Of a DNA stretch of 64,000 nucleotides, positions 42,573-51,723 are shown piece by piece; the stretch's first letter is position 1, and each line of letters opens with the position of its first letter. This DNA comes from Rhodospirillales bacterium BBD 1991-14 (lineage in GTDB: Bacteria > Pseudomonadota > Alphaproteobacteria > Kiloniellales > Kiloniellaceae). A program made the position numbers and the translations under genes. Below the pieces are notes generated by a model. The model saw nothing but the letters and a program-made list of their open reading frames with translations. It was not told the DNA's origin and did not search any database. The stretch is taken from contig LYSY01000002.1 in NCBI GenBank assembly GCA_001657395.1, positions 62,001 through 126,000 of the forward strand, given 5' to 3'.

Positions 42573-43475
42573 ATGCAGGCTGGAGAGGTCCAAAGACCAG
42601 CCAGACGCCGTCATCGCCGGGACCGCTCATCCGTGTCTGTCAGACCGATCATCATTGCCGAGGACAACGACAAGCTGCGGCGCCTCTATTCAGAGATGCT
42701 GGAGGCCGCCGGCTTCAAGGTGATGCACGCCAGCGATGGCGAAAAGGCCATCAGCCTGCTGCACAAGATCGTCAATCCCCAGCTCATCATCCTGGACGTG
42801 ATGATGCCGCGCCTGGACGGCATCCAGACCTGTGCAAGGATCCGCAAGATGCAGGGTCTGCGCCCCTGCCCGATCCTGTTTCTGACGGCCCTGGACAGCC
42901 CCGAGACGATCCTGGAATGCCTGAACGCCGGCGGCGACGACTATGTCGTGAAGTCCGCCCCCATGGCCGAAGTGGTGGAACGGGTTCAGTACTGGGCGCG
43001 CAAGGGATCCTCGGACGAGGGTGCGGAGCGCCGCAAGAAGGCCATCAAGGAACTGGAATCCCTGGCAACCGAACAGGATGGTTTGGACGGGGCAGGCGCC
43101 GCCGAGGAAATCGCCCAGGAAAGCGCGGCCGTCGAGCTGATCGCGGCTTTCATCGAAGAGACCGACGAAGCCTTCACCGAAAAGGTCGATACCTTCTACC
43201 GCTTCGGCTACCTGGTGAGCCTGGTCAGCACCTATCTGAAGACCAACAGCGCCCAGGACCGCCGCTTCGGGCGCGTGGTGCGCAACCTGGTCTACCGCAC
43301 CGGCTTCGTCGACCGGAAGGAGATCGACGCGATGCTGGACAACTATGAGCGGATCGTCAGTCAGGCTCAGTTCCAGCAGGGCTGGAAGCATGGCCAGGAC
43401 GTCGCCGTAACCATCGGCGTCCCCGATGCCCCCTGCCCGGACAGCGGCGCGGACCAGGAGCCGGTTTCCTCATGA
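42573..43475 (+). CDS. response regulator with an unassigned C-terminal domain
   Basis: A 300-residue protein. The receiver domain (about 24-140) has the acidic pair AEDND, the phosphoacceptor Asp in LIILDVMMPRLDGI, FLTALDSPE and YVVKSAPM with the conserved Lys. After a charged linker, residues 175-285 form a helical domain (AAVELIAAFIEETDEAFTEK, FGRVVRNLVYRTGFVDRKEI) without a known match. AAGGAT about eight bases before ATG supports this start; a GTG at 42633 could also serve. It overlaps the kinase gene by four bases. Confidence 0.9.
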   Translation: MQAGEVQRPARRRHRRDRSSVSVRPIIIAEDNDKLRRLYSEMLEAAGFKVMHASDGEKAISLLHKIVNPQLIILDVMMPRLDGIQTCARIRKMQGLRPCPILFLTALDSPETILECLNAGGDDYVVKSAPMAEVVERVQYWARKGSSDEGAERRKKAIKELESLATEQDGLDGAGAAEEIAQESAAVELIAAFIEETDEAFTEKVDTFYRFGYLVSLVSTYLKTNSAQDRRFGRVVRNLVYRTGFVDRKEIDAMLDNYERIVSQAQFQQGWKHGQDVAVTIGVPDAPCPDSGADQEPVSS

Positions 43476-44503
43476 CCGGCGCCGTCATGGCGCTCGACAC
43501 CGCCTGGCCGTGGATTGCCGGCCTTGGCGCTCTGCTCTTTCTTCTCATCGCCGCGCAGGCTCTTCTCTTCCTGCGGCAGACCGATGCCCTGCGCGCACTG
43601 GCTGATCGTCAGGACCGGATCGAGGCGCGGGAGCCGGGCCCCGCCACCCAAGACTCCGTCGCCGCCCAGCAGCGCCGGCTGGATGAAGCGCTGGAAAACC
43701 TGCGCCAGGCGCGCGACAAGGCCAGCCGGGCGGACCGCGCCAGCCAGGCCAAGTCCGCCTTCCTCGCCATGATGAGCCACGAACTGCGCACGCCGCTGAG
43801 CGCCATCATCGGCTTTGCCGAGATGATCGAGCAGCAGGCCATCGGCCCGGTGGGCAACACCAAGTACCGCGACTACGCCACCGACATCCGCCAGTCCGGC
43901 CAGCATCTTCTGGGGATCATCAACGACATCCTCGACCTCTCCAAGGTGGAGTCCGGCCGCGAGACCCTGCAGGAGCAGACCATCGCGCCGGAAGAACTGT
44001 TCGACAGCGTGCGCGCCCTTCTGGCGGTCCGCGCCCAGGAGGCCGGCGTGACCCTGACCTTCGACGTGCCCGAAGATCTGCCCGCCATGCGCGCCGACAA
44101 GCGCCGCCTCACCCAGATCCTGGTGAACCTGCTGTCCAATGCGGTGAAGTTCACCCCATCCGGCGGCGATGTCACCCTGCGCTGCTGGGCCACCCCGGGC
44201 AGCGGCGTGGTCTTCCAGTCCATCGACAGCGGCATCGGCATCGCGCGGGAAGACATTCCCCTGGCGCTCTCGGTCTTCGGCCAGGTGGAGAACGACTGCG
44301 AACAGCAGGGCACCGGCCTCGGCCTGCCGCTGGCCAAGGCGCTGGCGGAGCTGCACGGCGGCACCCTCGACCTGCAGAGCGAGCTCGGCCGGGGCACCAC
44401 CGTCACCCTGCGCCTGCCCGCCTACCGCATCGTTGACCCGTCGCCTGGCGAAGAATCGCCGGAAGACGATGCAGAGACCCTGCAGCAGGCCGCCGCCGGT
44501 TAG
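43472..44503 (+). CDS. sensor histidine kinase
   Basis: A 343-residue kinase with one N-terminal membrane helix (AGLGALLFLLIAAQALLFL), a coiled coil (about 60-95), the HisKA box FLAMMSHELRTPLSAIIGFA with the phosphoacceptor His, an N box (QILVNLLSNAVKFTPSGG), a G1 box (DSGIGIA) and G2 (GTGLGLPLAKALAELHGG). No periplasmic sensing domain is evident. It overlaps the upstream response regulator by four bases and is probably its partner. Confidence 0.93.
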   Translation: MTGAVMALDTAWPWIAGLGALLFLLIAAQALLFLRQTDALRALADRQDRIEAREPGPATQDSVAAQQRRLDEALENLRQARDKASRADRASQAKSAFLAMMSHELRTPLSAIIGFAEMIEQQAIGPVGNTKYRDYATDIRQSGQHLLGIINDILDLSKVESGRETLQEQTIAPEELFDSVRALLAVRAQEAGVTLTFDVPEDLPAMRADKRRLTQILVNLLSNAVKFTPSGGDVTLRCWATPGSGVVFQSIDSGIGIAREDIPLALSVFGQVENDCEQQGTGLGLPLAKALAELHGGTLDLQSELGRGTTVTLRLPAYRIVDPSPGEESPEDDAETLQQAAAG

Positions 44504-44534
44504 AGCGTCCAGAGCGCCCGGGGAATCAGAGAGT

Positions 44535-44658
44535 CTTTCGGAAAAAGCGGGCGGTCCCGCTGGCTTGGGGCCCCTACGTGGGGTACGAGACCGCCCGTAA
44601 GTGGAGCTTTCGGAAAAGTGCGGGGCGGCCACGCGTGGTCGGGGCACATGGCCGCCCC
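44535..44658 (+). ncRNA. tandem structured element downstream of the kinase gene
   Basis: Two modules start 72 bases apart with the same 11-mer CTTTCGGAAAA (44535-44545 and 44607-44617). Each is followed by a GC-rich hairpin: GGGCGGTC (44549-44556) with GACCGCCC (44589-44596), and GGGGCGGCC (44622-44630) with GGCCGCCCC (44650-44658). The loops differ; loop 1 contains an inner GGGGCCCC/GTGGGG stem. It could be a dual terminator, an sRNA or a protein-binding RNA. The rest of 44504-44864 shows nothing else clear. Confidence 0.45.
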
Positions 44659-44864
44659 TCTTAGTCACCAGCGTTTTGGGGCAATATCTCGAGGATCGCT
44701 GGCCTCCTCGACACAGAGAGGGGAAGTCTCCGTGACTAGAAAGCTAGGCAGCGATTGCGGTTTGATCTGGCCGCAAATGCGGCGAGATTGTGATTTCTGT
44801 CCCGAATGGCCCTCGGCGGGAAATCAACCGGGCGCCGGCAGCGAGCCCACCGCCAGACTGTGCC

Positions 44865-46100
44865 TCAGCCGTAGCTGCGCTGGTCGTCGATGACCTTGCC
44901 GTCGTTGGGCAGGCTGCCGGGCGCCACCGCCTCCACCGCGCCGGTCACCTTGCAGCAGGCCTTCAGGCTTTCAGCGATGGCGGCCACGAGGGCGGCATCG
45001 GCGCCGGTCTCCACCTCGCAGTGCAGGGTCATGGCATCGGCATCGCCGTCTCGGGTTACCACGAGGCGGGCGCGGGCGATCTCGCCGTGGCGCTTCAGCA
45101 CCGCCGCAACCTGGGCCGGCTGCACGAACATGCCCTTCACCTTGGTTGCCTGGTCGGCGCGGCCCATCCAGCCCTTGATGCGCGGCGCCGTTCGCCCGCA
45201 GGGGCTCTGGCCCGGCAGGATCGCCGAGAGGTCGCCGGTGGCGAAGCGCACGAGGGGATAGTCGGGATTGAGGGTGGTGACCACAACCTCGCCGACCTCG
45301 CCCTCCGGCAGCGGATCGCCGGTGCCGGGGCGCAGGATCTCGACGATGATTTCCTCGTCCAGGATCATGCCCTCCCGCGCCTCGGACTCGTAGGCGATGA
45401 GCCCCAGGTCCGCCGTGGCGTAGCACTGCAGCACGGCGACACCGCGCTCCGCATAGGCCTGGCGCAGTTCCGGGAAGAGGGCGCCGCCGGAAACCAGCGC
45501 GCGGGTGATGGAGCTGCAGTCCAGGCCCATCTCCTGGCCCTTGTCCAGCAGCACCTTTAGGAAATCCGGCGTGCCGATATAGCCGCCCGGGCGCAGGTGG
45601 GCGATGGCCTGGACCTGATGCTCGCTGTTGCCGACTCCGCCGGGAATGACCGCGCAGCCAAGACCGCGGGCGGCGCCGTCCAGCATCCAGCCGCCCGGCG
45701 TCAGGTGGTAGGAAAAGCAGTTGTGGACGATGTCCCCGGGGCGGAAGCCGGCGGCGAAGAGCGCCCGCTCCAGGCGCCAGAAACCCTGGCGCGGCCCTTC
45801 GAACTCGTAGATCGGCCCGGGCGAGGCGAAAAGATGCGCCGCCTCCCCCGGCGCCAGGGCGGCCAGCCCGCCGAAAGGCGGCGCCGCCTTCTGCCGCTCG
45901 ATGAGGTCGGCCTTGCGGGTGACCGGCAGCGCGGCCAGAGCGGCCCGGTCGGTGATCCCCGCCGCATCGACCCCGGCCAGGATCGCGCCGAAGCCGCTTG
46001 TCTTGTCCTGGGCCCGCGCCACCACGCCGGGCAGCGCCGCCATCAGGGCCGCTTCCCGCGCCTCCGCACTGCGGGTTTCGAGATCGTCGAAGTGCTCCAT
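44865..46100 (-). CDS. phenylacetate-CoA ligase-like adenylate-forming enzyme
   Basis: A 411-residue member of the PaaK-like subfamily of AMP-dependent acyl-CoA ligases. Visible are LPVTRKADLIERQKAAPPFG (family start), FSYHLTPGGWMLDGAARGLG, GTPDFLKVLLDKGQEMG, CYATADLGLIAYE and MGRADQATKVKGMFV. It is the last gene of the LIV transporter operon, after livF, which implies it activates the imported acid. The SSGTTG-like P-loop is degenerate (LFASPGPIYEFEG), so the ATP loop is unusual. Confidence 0.87.
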   Translation of the reverse strand: MEHFDDLETRSAEAREAALMAALPGVVARAQDKTSGFGAILAGVDAAGITDRAALAALPVTRKADLIERQKAAPPFGGLAALAPGEAAHLFASPGPIYEFEGPRQGFWRLERALFAAGFRPGDIVHNCFSYHLTPGGWMLDGAARGLGCAVIPGGVGNSEHQVQAIAHLRPGGYIGTPDFLKVLLDKGQEMGLDCSSITRALVSGGALFPELRQAYAERGVAVLQCYATADLGLIAYESEAREGMILDEEIIVEILRPGTGDPLPEGEVGEVVVTTLNPDYPLVRFATGDLSAILPGQSPCGRTAPRIKGWMGRADQATKVKGMFVQPAQVAAVLKRHGEIARARLVVTRDGDADAMTLHCEVETGADAALVAAIAESLKACCKVTGAVEAVAPGSLPNDGKVIDDQRSYG

Positions 46101-46138
46101 TTCCGTGCTCTAGCAAACTGTGGGGTACAGCGGATCAA

Positions 46139-46243
46139 CAATTGACCTCGCGCTTCGAGACGCTGCGCTCCTCAGCATGAGGTCAATTGCTCCAAGATGT
46201 TGCCTCACCCTGAGGAGCGGTCCGCAGGATCGCGTCTCGAAGG
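46139..46243. repeat. palindromic intergenic repeat (family B), copy 2
   Basis: The inner inverted repeat CAATTGACCTC (46139-46149) pairs perfectly with GAGGTCAATTG (46179-46189). The outer arms CTTCGAGACGCTGCGCTCC and the complementary GCGTCTCGAAGG (near 46231-46242) pair across it, with CTCA/TGAGGAGCG between. Layout matches 10114-10225. It fills the gap between the PaaK-like gene and livF. Confidence 0.7.
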
Positions 46244-46280
46244 GTGACGTTGGGGGGCGCCGCTTATCCTTCTCACAACT

Positions 46281-47126
46281 CTACAGCCAGCGCTTGCGGC
46301 GCTTGTAGTGCTTGACGTCGCGGTAGGATTTGCGGCCGGAGGCGGAGAGGCCGAGGTAGAACTCCTTCACGTCCTCGTTCTCGCGCAGCTTCGCGGCATC
46401 GCCGTCCAGCACCACGCGGCCGCTCTCAAGAATGTAGCCGTAGCGTGCGTACTTCAGCGCCACGTTGGTGTTCTGCTCGGCCAGCAGGAAGGAGACCCCC
46501 TCCTCCTCGTTCAGCCGCTTGACCGTTTCGAAGATACCCTCGACAAGCTGCGGGGCGAGGCCCATGGAGGGCTCGTCGAGAAGGATCATCTTGGGCCGGC
46601 TCATCAGCGCGCGGCCGATGGCGCACATCTGCTGTTCGCCGCCGGATGTATAGCCGGCCATGGAGCCGCGCCGCTCCTTCAGGCGCGGGAAATAGCTGTA
46701 GACCATCTCCAGGTCCTCGGCGACGGCGGCGCGCCCGTCGCTGCGGGTATAGGCGCCGGTCATGAGATTTTCTTCGATGGTCAGATGCTCGAAGCAGTGG
46801 CGCCCCTCCATCACCTGGACGACGCCGGACTTCACCAGGTCGTTGGGCGTCAGCGCGTCGACCCGCGCGCCCTCGAACTCGATGGAACCCTTGGTCACCT
46901 CGCCGCGCTCGGCGCGCAGCAGGTTGGAAATGGCTTTCAGGGTGGTGGTCTTGCCGGCGCCGTTGGCGCCGAGCAGGGCGACGATGCCGCCGCGCGGCAC
47001 CTCCAGCGAGACCCCCTTCAGCACCAGGATCACGTGGTCGTAGATGACCTCGATGTTGTTCACCGTCAGAACAGCCTGCGCCGCTTCCGGCGCGGCGGCG
47101 GTCTGCAGGTCCAGGGCTTCGCTCAT
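46281..47126 (-). CDS. livF: LIV-type ABC transporter ATP-binding protein (LivF-like)
   Basis: About 281 residues. Walker A is LLGANGAGKTTTLKAISNLL, the signature YTSGGEQQMCAIGRALMSR and Walker B LDEPSMGLAPQLVEGIF, all LivF-like. The Met start at 47126 has AGGAGG about 14 bases upstream, slightly far. The C-terminal KHYKRRKRWL is highly basic. It is one of two ATPases in the operon. Confidence 0.92.
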   Translation of the reverse strand: MSEALDLQTAAAPEAAQAVLTVNNIEVIYDHVILVLKGVSLEVPRGGIVALLGANGAGKTTTLKAISNLLRAERGEVTKGSIEFEGARVDALTPNDLVKSGVVQVMEGRHCFEHLTIEENLMTGAYTRSDGRAAVAEDLEMVYSYFPRLKERRGSMAGYTSGGEQQMCAIGRALMSRPKMILLDEPSMGLAPQLVEGIFETVKRLNEEEGVSFLLAEQNTNVALKYARYGYILESGRVVLDGDAAKLRENEDVKEFYLGLSASGRKSYRDVKHYKRRKRWL

Positions 47127-47300
47127 GGTGCTGTCAGAGACCTCCTGCTTTGCTCCGTCGGTATCGCGGTCGCGGGCTTTCGCGCCGCCATGCCGCGAGA
47201 AGCTGGCGGGGGACAGCCAGCGTCGGCCGCCCCCGCTCATCTTTCCGGCCCTCCGCCTTCAGGCGCAGGGTTCAGGTGCCGGCTCCTTGGCCGACGGCTC

Positions 47301-48611
47301 TTAGTTACAGGCCCGGGGGGTGATCCCCTTCTCGGCCGCATAGTCGGCCGCCGCCTGCTCGATCATCGGCCGCAGCAGGCCGGAGCGGTTCGGCTCGACC
47401 CAGTCGGAGACCGCGGTCCAGTTGGAACCGTCCCACTGCTGCACGAAGGCACGGCCCGTGCCCTCGTGATCGGCGCAGGTGATCTGGATGGACTCCATGA
47501 AGCCGGCCAGGCCCATGGCGTCGAGACGCGCTTCGTCGATGTTGAGCGCCTCGAAGCCGTCGCGGATCTGCTCGCCGGTCAGCGGCGTCTGGCCGTGCAT
47601 GCCCTGGGCGGTGTGAATCGCCTCGGCAATCACCGCCGCGTTCATGACGCCGCGGTTGTAGAGCACGGTGCCGACCTCTTCGCGCGGGCCGGTGCCGTTG
47701 CCGGCATCATGGACCAGCGTCAGGATGTCCTGGATCGCCGGATACTCGGTGCCGGTGCCGTGGAAGTTCAGCGACTTGTAGCCGACCGCCTGGGCGCCCG
47801 CGGGCGTCACGTCCTGCTCGGAGCCGGACCACCAGATGCCGATGAAACGGTCCATGGGATAGCCCACGGCCGCCGCTTCCTTGATGGCGGTGGAGTTCAT
47901 CACGCCCCAGCCCCACATCGCCGTCCAGTCCGGACGCACCTGGCGGCCGATCTGCAGCCAGGTCGCTTTCTGCTCCAGGCCCGGGTGGGCGACGGGGAAG
48001 GGATGGAAGCTGAAGCCGTGCTTCTCGGCCAGGGCCTCAAGGGTCGCGATCGGCTCCTTGCCGTAGGCCGAGTCGTGATAGACCAGGGCGATCTTCTTGC
48101 CCTTGAGGTTCTCGTAGCCGCCCTCGTTCTTCGCGATGTAATTCACGATAATGTCGGCACCCGACCAGTAGGTCGCCGGCAACGTGAAGACGTAGGGGAA
48201 GACCGTGCCGTCGGAGGCCGCGGTGCGCCCGTAGCCCATGGAGAGCACGGGGATCTTGTCGGCGGTGGCGCGGTCGATCAGCGCATAGGTGATGCCGGTC
48301 GACAGCGGCGTGATGGCCGCCGCACCCGGGCGCTTCAGGCGCTCATAGCACTCGACGCCGCGGTCGTTGTTGTAGGCGGTGTCGCATTCCTCGTATTCGA
48401 TCTCGACGCCGTTGATGCCGCCCTTGGCGTTGCGCATCTTGAAGTAGTCGCTGAAGCCGTTGGCGAAGGGAATGCCGTTGGGCGCATAGGGGCCCGAGCG
48501 GTACATGAGCCCGGGCACGAACTGCTTGTCGGCGGCATTGGCGGTGAAGGCCGTTGCCGTGACCATGGCGGCCGCGCCCAGCGCGGCCAGACCGAGAGCC
48601 TTGAGTTTCAT
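47301..48611 (-). CDS. LIV-type periplasmic substrate-binding protein
   Basis: A 436-residue secreted binding protein. The signal peptide is MKLKALGLAALGAAAMVTAT, ending near ANA-AD. The mature part is FVPGLMYRSGPYAPNGIPFA and later DKIPVLSMGYGRTAASDGTV, the type I periplasmic (Leu/Ile/Val-like) fold with the family's longer aromatic-acid group features. It is long for the family. It lies between the permease and livF genes, with about 125 and 175-base gaps, so it may have its own promoter. Confidence 0.92.
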   Translation of the reverse strand: MKLKALGLAALGAAAMVTATAFTANAADKQFVPGLMYRSGPYAPNGIPFANGFSDYFKMRNAKGGINGVEIEYEECDTAYNNDRGVECYERLKRPGAAAITPLSTGITYALIDRATADKIPVLSMGYGRTAASDGTVFPYVFTLPATYWSGADIIVNYIAKNEGGYENLKGKKIALVYHDSAYGKEPIATLEALAEKHGFSFHPFPVAHPGLEQKATWLQIGRQVRPDWTAMWGWGVMNSTAIKEAAAVGYPMDRFIGIWWSGSEQDVTPAGAQAVGYKSLNFHGTGTEYPAIQDILTLVHDAGNGTGPREEVGTVLYNRGVMNAAVIAEAIHTAQGMHGQTPLTGEQIRDGFEALNIDEARLDAMGLAGFMESIQITCADHEGTGRAFVQQWDGSNWTAVSDWVEPNRSGLLRPMIEQAAADYAAEKGITPRACN

Positions 48612-48736
48612 CCGTCTAAACCTCCCTTGGTTATCCTTTCAGCGGGCGATGGTCTCCCGCGCCGGCGGATCTTGTTTTGTCTCCCGCCGCGGCCCCGCCA
48701 AGACCCCGGCACGATCACCCGATTGCCCCCTGTTTG

Positions 48737-49816
48737 CTAATAGGGGAATGGCCAGAGGCGCAGCTTCTCCTTGGCGATCTGCCACAGCCGGGCGAGGCCG
48801 TGCGGCTCGACGATCAGGAAGAAGACGATGAGCGCCCCGAAGATCATGAACTCGATGTGCGATACCAGCGCCGTGGAGATCGTCGGGTCGATCGCCAGCA
48901 TGCCGTTGTTCAGCAGGATCGGCAGCAGCACGATGAAGGCGGCGCCCAGGAAGGAGCCGAGGATCGAGCCCAGCCCGCCGATGATGATCATGAACAGCAC
49001 CTGGAAGGAGCGGTTGATCTCAAAGGCCAGGGCCTCGACCGATCCGGTGTAGACGAAAGCCCAGAGCGCGCCGGCGATGCCGATATAGAAGGAGCTGACG
49101 GCAAAGGCCGAGAGCTTCGCCCAGAGCGGGCGGATGCCGATGATTTCCGCAGCGATGTCCATATCGCGGATCGCCATCCAGGTCCGCCCGATGCGGCTGC
49201 GCACCAGGTTCTTGGCGACCAGCGCGAGCACCGCGACGAAGACCAGCAGGAAGAGATACTTGGTGACCGGCCCGGCCTGGGTCCCGGTGATGAAGAGGCC
49301 CGGCAAGAGCTCGCGCGGCGGCGCCGAGATGACGCCGGAGGAGGAGTAATTGGTCCACCAGTCGAACTTGTTGAACATCCATACCAGGAAGAACTGCGCC
49401 GCCAGGGTCGCCACCGCCAGGTAGAATCCCTTGATGCGCAGGGAGGGCAGGCCGAAGAGCACGCCGACGCCCGCGGTGCCGAGGCCCGCCAGCAGGAACA
49501 CGATGACGATGTGCAGTTCCGGAAAGGCGGTGGCCAGCTTGTAGGAGAAGAAGGCGCCGCAGGCCATGAAGCCGCCGGTGCCCAGCGAAAGCTGGCCGCA
49601 GTAGCCGGTCAGGATGTTGAGGCCCAGCGCCGCCATGGCGAAGACCAGGAAGGGCACGAAGATGGTTTCCAGGAAGTACTCGTTGGCCAGCGCCGGCACG
49701 CCGAGCACGGCAACGGCGGCCATCAGCGCGATGGCAATCTGGTCCTGGCGGATCGGGAAGATCGCCTGGTCGGCGGCATAGCTGGTCTTGAACTGTCCGG
49801 CTTCGCGATAAAGCAT
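48737..49816 (-). CDS. livM: LIV-type ABC transporter permease (LivM-like)
   Basis: A 359-residue inner-membrane permease. LNILTGYCGQLSLGTGGFMA and FYLAVATLAAQFFLVWM are LivM signatures, with about nine helices. VRSRIGRTWMAIRDMDIAAE is the cytoplasmic coupling loop. Directly downstream of livH with a 12-base gap. Confidence 0.93.
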   Translation of the reverse strand: MLYREAGQFKTSYAADQAIFPIRQDQIAIALMAAVAVLGVPALANEYFLETIFVPFLVFAMAALGLNILTGYCGQLSLGTGGFMACGAFFSYKLATAFPELHIVIVFLLAGLGTAGVGVLFGLPSLRIKGFYLAVATLAAQFFLVWMFNKFDWWTNYSSSGVISAPPRELLPGLFITGTQAGPVTKYLFLLVFVAVLALVAKNLVRSRIGRTWMAIRDMDIAAEIIGIRPLWAKLSAFAVSSFYIGIAGALWAFVYTGSVEALAFEINRSFQVLFMIIIGGLGSILGSFLGAAFIVLLPILLNNGMLAIDPTISTALVSHIEFMIFGALIVFFLIVEPHGLARLWQIAKEKLRLWPFPY

Positions 49817-49828
49817 GGCGCCAGCTCC

Positions 49829-50845
49829 CTATATTCTCTCGATGATCTTCTCGCCGAACAGCCCCTGGGGCCGGAACAGCAGAAAGACCAGGGCCAGCAT
49901 GTAGGCGAACCAGTCCTGAATGGCGCCGCCGAAGATCGGCCCCAGGAAGACCTCCGCGAGCTGCTCGCCGGCGCCGATGATGAGGCCGCCGACGATGGCA
50001 CCGGGGATCGAGGTGAAGCCCCCGAGGATCAGCACCGGCAGCGCCTTCAGCGCGATCAGCGCGAGGGAGAACTGCACGCCGGCCTTGGAGCCCCACATGA
50101 TGCCGGCCACCAGGGCGACGATGCCGGCCACCGACCAGACGATCGCCCAGATGGTCTTCAGGGGGATGCCGACCGAAAGCGCGGCCTGGTGATCGTCGGC
50201 CACGGCACGCAGCGCGCGCCCGACCCGGGTGTACTGGAAGAAGACCGCAAGGCCCGCCACCAGCACCGCGCCCACCAGGGCGGCCACCAGATCGAAGGAG
50301 TTGATCAGCAGGCCGTTTTCGAAGATCCCCTCGGCGACGATGATCGGCGCTTTCGAGATGCCGATATCCAACACCTTCACGTCGGAGCCCCAGAGCGTCT
50401 GCCCGAAGCCGTCGAGGAAGTAGAAGATGCCGATGGTGGCCATGAAGAGGATGATGTGCGGCTGGTTCACCAGCGGCCGCAGGACGACCCGTTCGATGGC
50501 CAGCGCCAGCAGCACCATGACCGCGGCGGTGACGACGAAGGCCAGGGTCCAGTGCAACCCCATCTCGATGAAGCCGACCATGGTGAGCGCCGCGAAGAGC
50601 ACCATGGAGCCCTGGGCGAAATTGAAAATGCCCGAGGCCTTGAAGATCAGCACGAAGCCGAGTGCGACCAGGGAGTACATCACGCCCTGCAGCAGCCCGG
50701 CGATCAGCACCTCGATGAAGTAGCCCCAGGCGAAGAACAGCGAAGAGTCGACCGCAGCGAGACCCTTGAACCCGAGACCGAGGGCCGCGATCAGAAGCGG
50801 CGTGACCAGGAGCCAGAGGCCAAAGCGGAGAGCCGTGGGGTTCAT
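49829..50845 (-). CDS. livH: LIV-type ABC transporter permease (LivH-like)
   Basis: A 338-residue permease with about eight helices. QGVMYSLVALGFVLIFKASG and IFNFAQGSMVLFAALTMVGF match LivH; the coupling loop GRALRAVADDHQAALSVGIP (about 230-249) contacts the ATPase. It lies between livG and livM, with short gaps, so one transcript is likely. Confidence 0.93.
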   Translation of the reverse strand: MNPTALRFGLWLLVTPLLIAALGLGFKGLAAVDSSLFFAWGYFIEVLIAGLLQGVMYSLVALGFVLIFKASGIFNFAQGSMVLFAALTMVGFIEMGLHWTLAFVVTAAVMVLLALAIERVVLRPLVNQPHIILFMATIGIFYFLDGFGQTLWGSDVKVLDIGISKAPIIVAEGIFENGLLINSFDLVAALVGAVLVAGLAVFFQYTRVGRALRAVADDHQAALSVGIPLKTIWAIVWSVAGIVALVAGIMWGSKAGVQFSLALIALKALPVLILGGFTSIPGAIVGGLIIGAGEQLAEVFLGPIFGGAIQDWFAYMLALVFLLFRPQGLFGEKIIERI

Positions 50846-50874
50846 GCCAAACGCCTTCTCATACCGCGCGCCTC

Positions 50875-51723
50875 CTAATGACTGACGCCGAGATAGGCAT
50901 CGATGACGTCCTGGTTGGCGCGCACCTCGTCGGGCGTGCCGTCGGCCAGCTTGCGGCCGTAGTCCAGCACCACGACGCGGTCGGAGATGTCCATGACCAC
51001 GCCCATGTCATGCTCGATCAGGGCGATGGTGGTGCCGAACTCGTCGTTGACGTCGAGCACGAAGCGGCACATGTCCTCCTTCTCCTCGACGTTCATGCCG
51101 GCCATGGGTTCGTCCAGCAGCAGCAGCGTGGGCTCCATGGCGAGCGCCCGGGCCAGTTCGACGCGCTTCTGCAGGCCGTAGGGCAAACGCCCCACCGGGG
51201 TCTTGCGGATCGCCTCGATCTCCAGGAAGTCGATGATCTTCTCCACCACCTCGCGGTGGGCGATCTCCTCGCGCTGGTTGGCGCCCCAGTAGAGCGCCTG
51301 CTGGAAGATGTTGGATTTCATCTTCAGCACGCGCCCGGTCATGATGTTGTCCAGGGTCGACATGCCCTTGAACAGCGCGACGTTCTGGAAGGTGCGGGCG
51401 ATGCCCTGGCGGGCGGCCAGATGCGGGCGCATGGCCCGCCGCTCGGCGCCCTGGTACATGATGCGGCCCTGCTGGGGATGATAGAAGCCGTTGATGACGT
51501 TCAGCATGGACGTCTTGCCGGCGCCGTTCGGCCCGATGATCGCCAGGATCTCGTGCTCGCGGATCTCGAAGGAGATATCGGTCAGGGCTTTGACGCCGCC
51601 GAAGGAGAGCGTGATGTTGTCGACCCGGAGCAGGGTCTCGCCGATCTTCTTCTGGGGCATCGCCGGTGCCGAGGGCTCCGCCGCTTCTAAAGCCGGTGCG
51701 CTTGCCAGGGTGTCCGCCGCCAT
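50875..51723 (-). CDS. livG: LIV-type ABC transporter ATP-binding protein (LivG-like)
   Basis: A 282-residue ATPase. Walker A is IGPNGAGKTSMLNVINGFYH, the RTFQNVALF Q-loop follows, the signature LPYGLQKRVELARALAMEP and Walker B LLLLDEPMAGMN. The alternate LPYGLQKR signature is typical of LivG. Its start overlaps the ligase stop by one base (TGATG). The N-terminal 25 residues are Ala/Pro-rich and unusual. Confidence 0.93.
   Translation of the reverse strand: MAADTLASAPALEAAEPSAPAMPQKKIGETLLRVDNITLSFGGVKALTDISFEIREHEILAIIGPNGAGKTSMLNVINGFYHPQQGRIMYQGAERRAMRPHLAARQGIARTFQNVALFKGMSTLDNIMTGRVLKMKSNIFQQALYWGANQREEIAHREVVEKIIDFLEIEAIRKTPVGRLPYGLQKRVELARALAMEPTLLLLDEPMAGMNVEEKEDMCRFVLDVNDEFGTTIALIEHDMGVVMDISDRVVVLDYGRKLADGTPDEVRANQDVIDAYLGVSH

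Noticed and set aside
46308-48740. Very long open frame on the + strand antisense to livF and the binding-protein gene
   Set aside because: It is a shadow of the high-GC genes on the opposite strand; its sequence has no domain logic, while the minus-strand proteins are clear family members.
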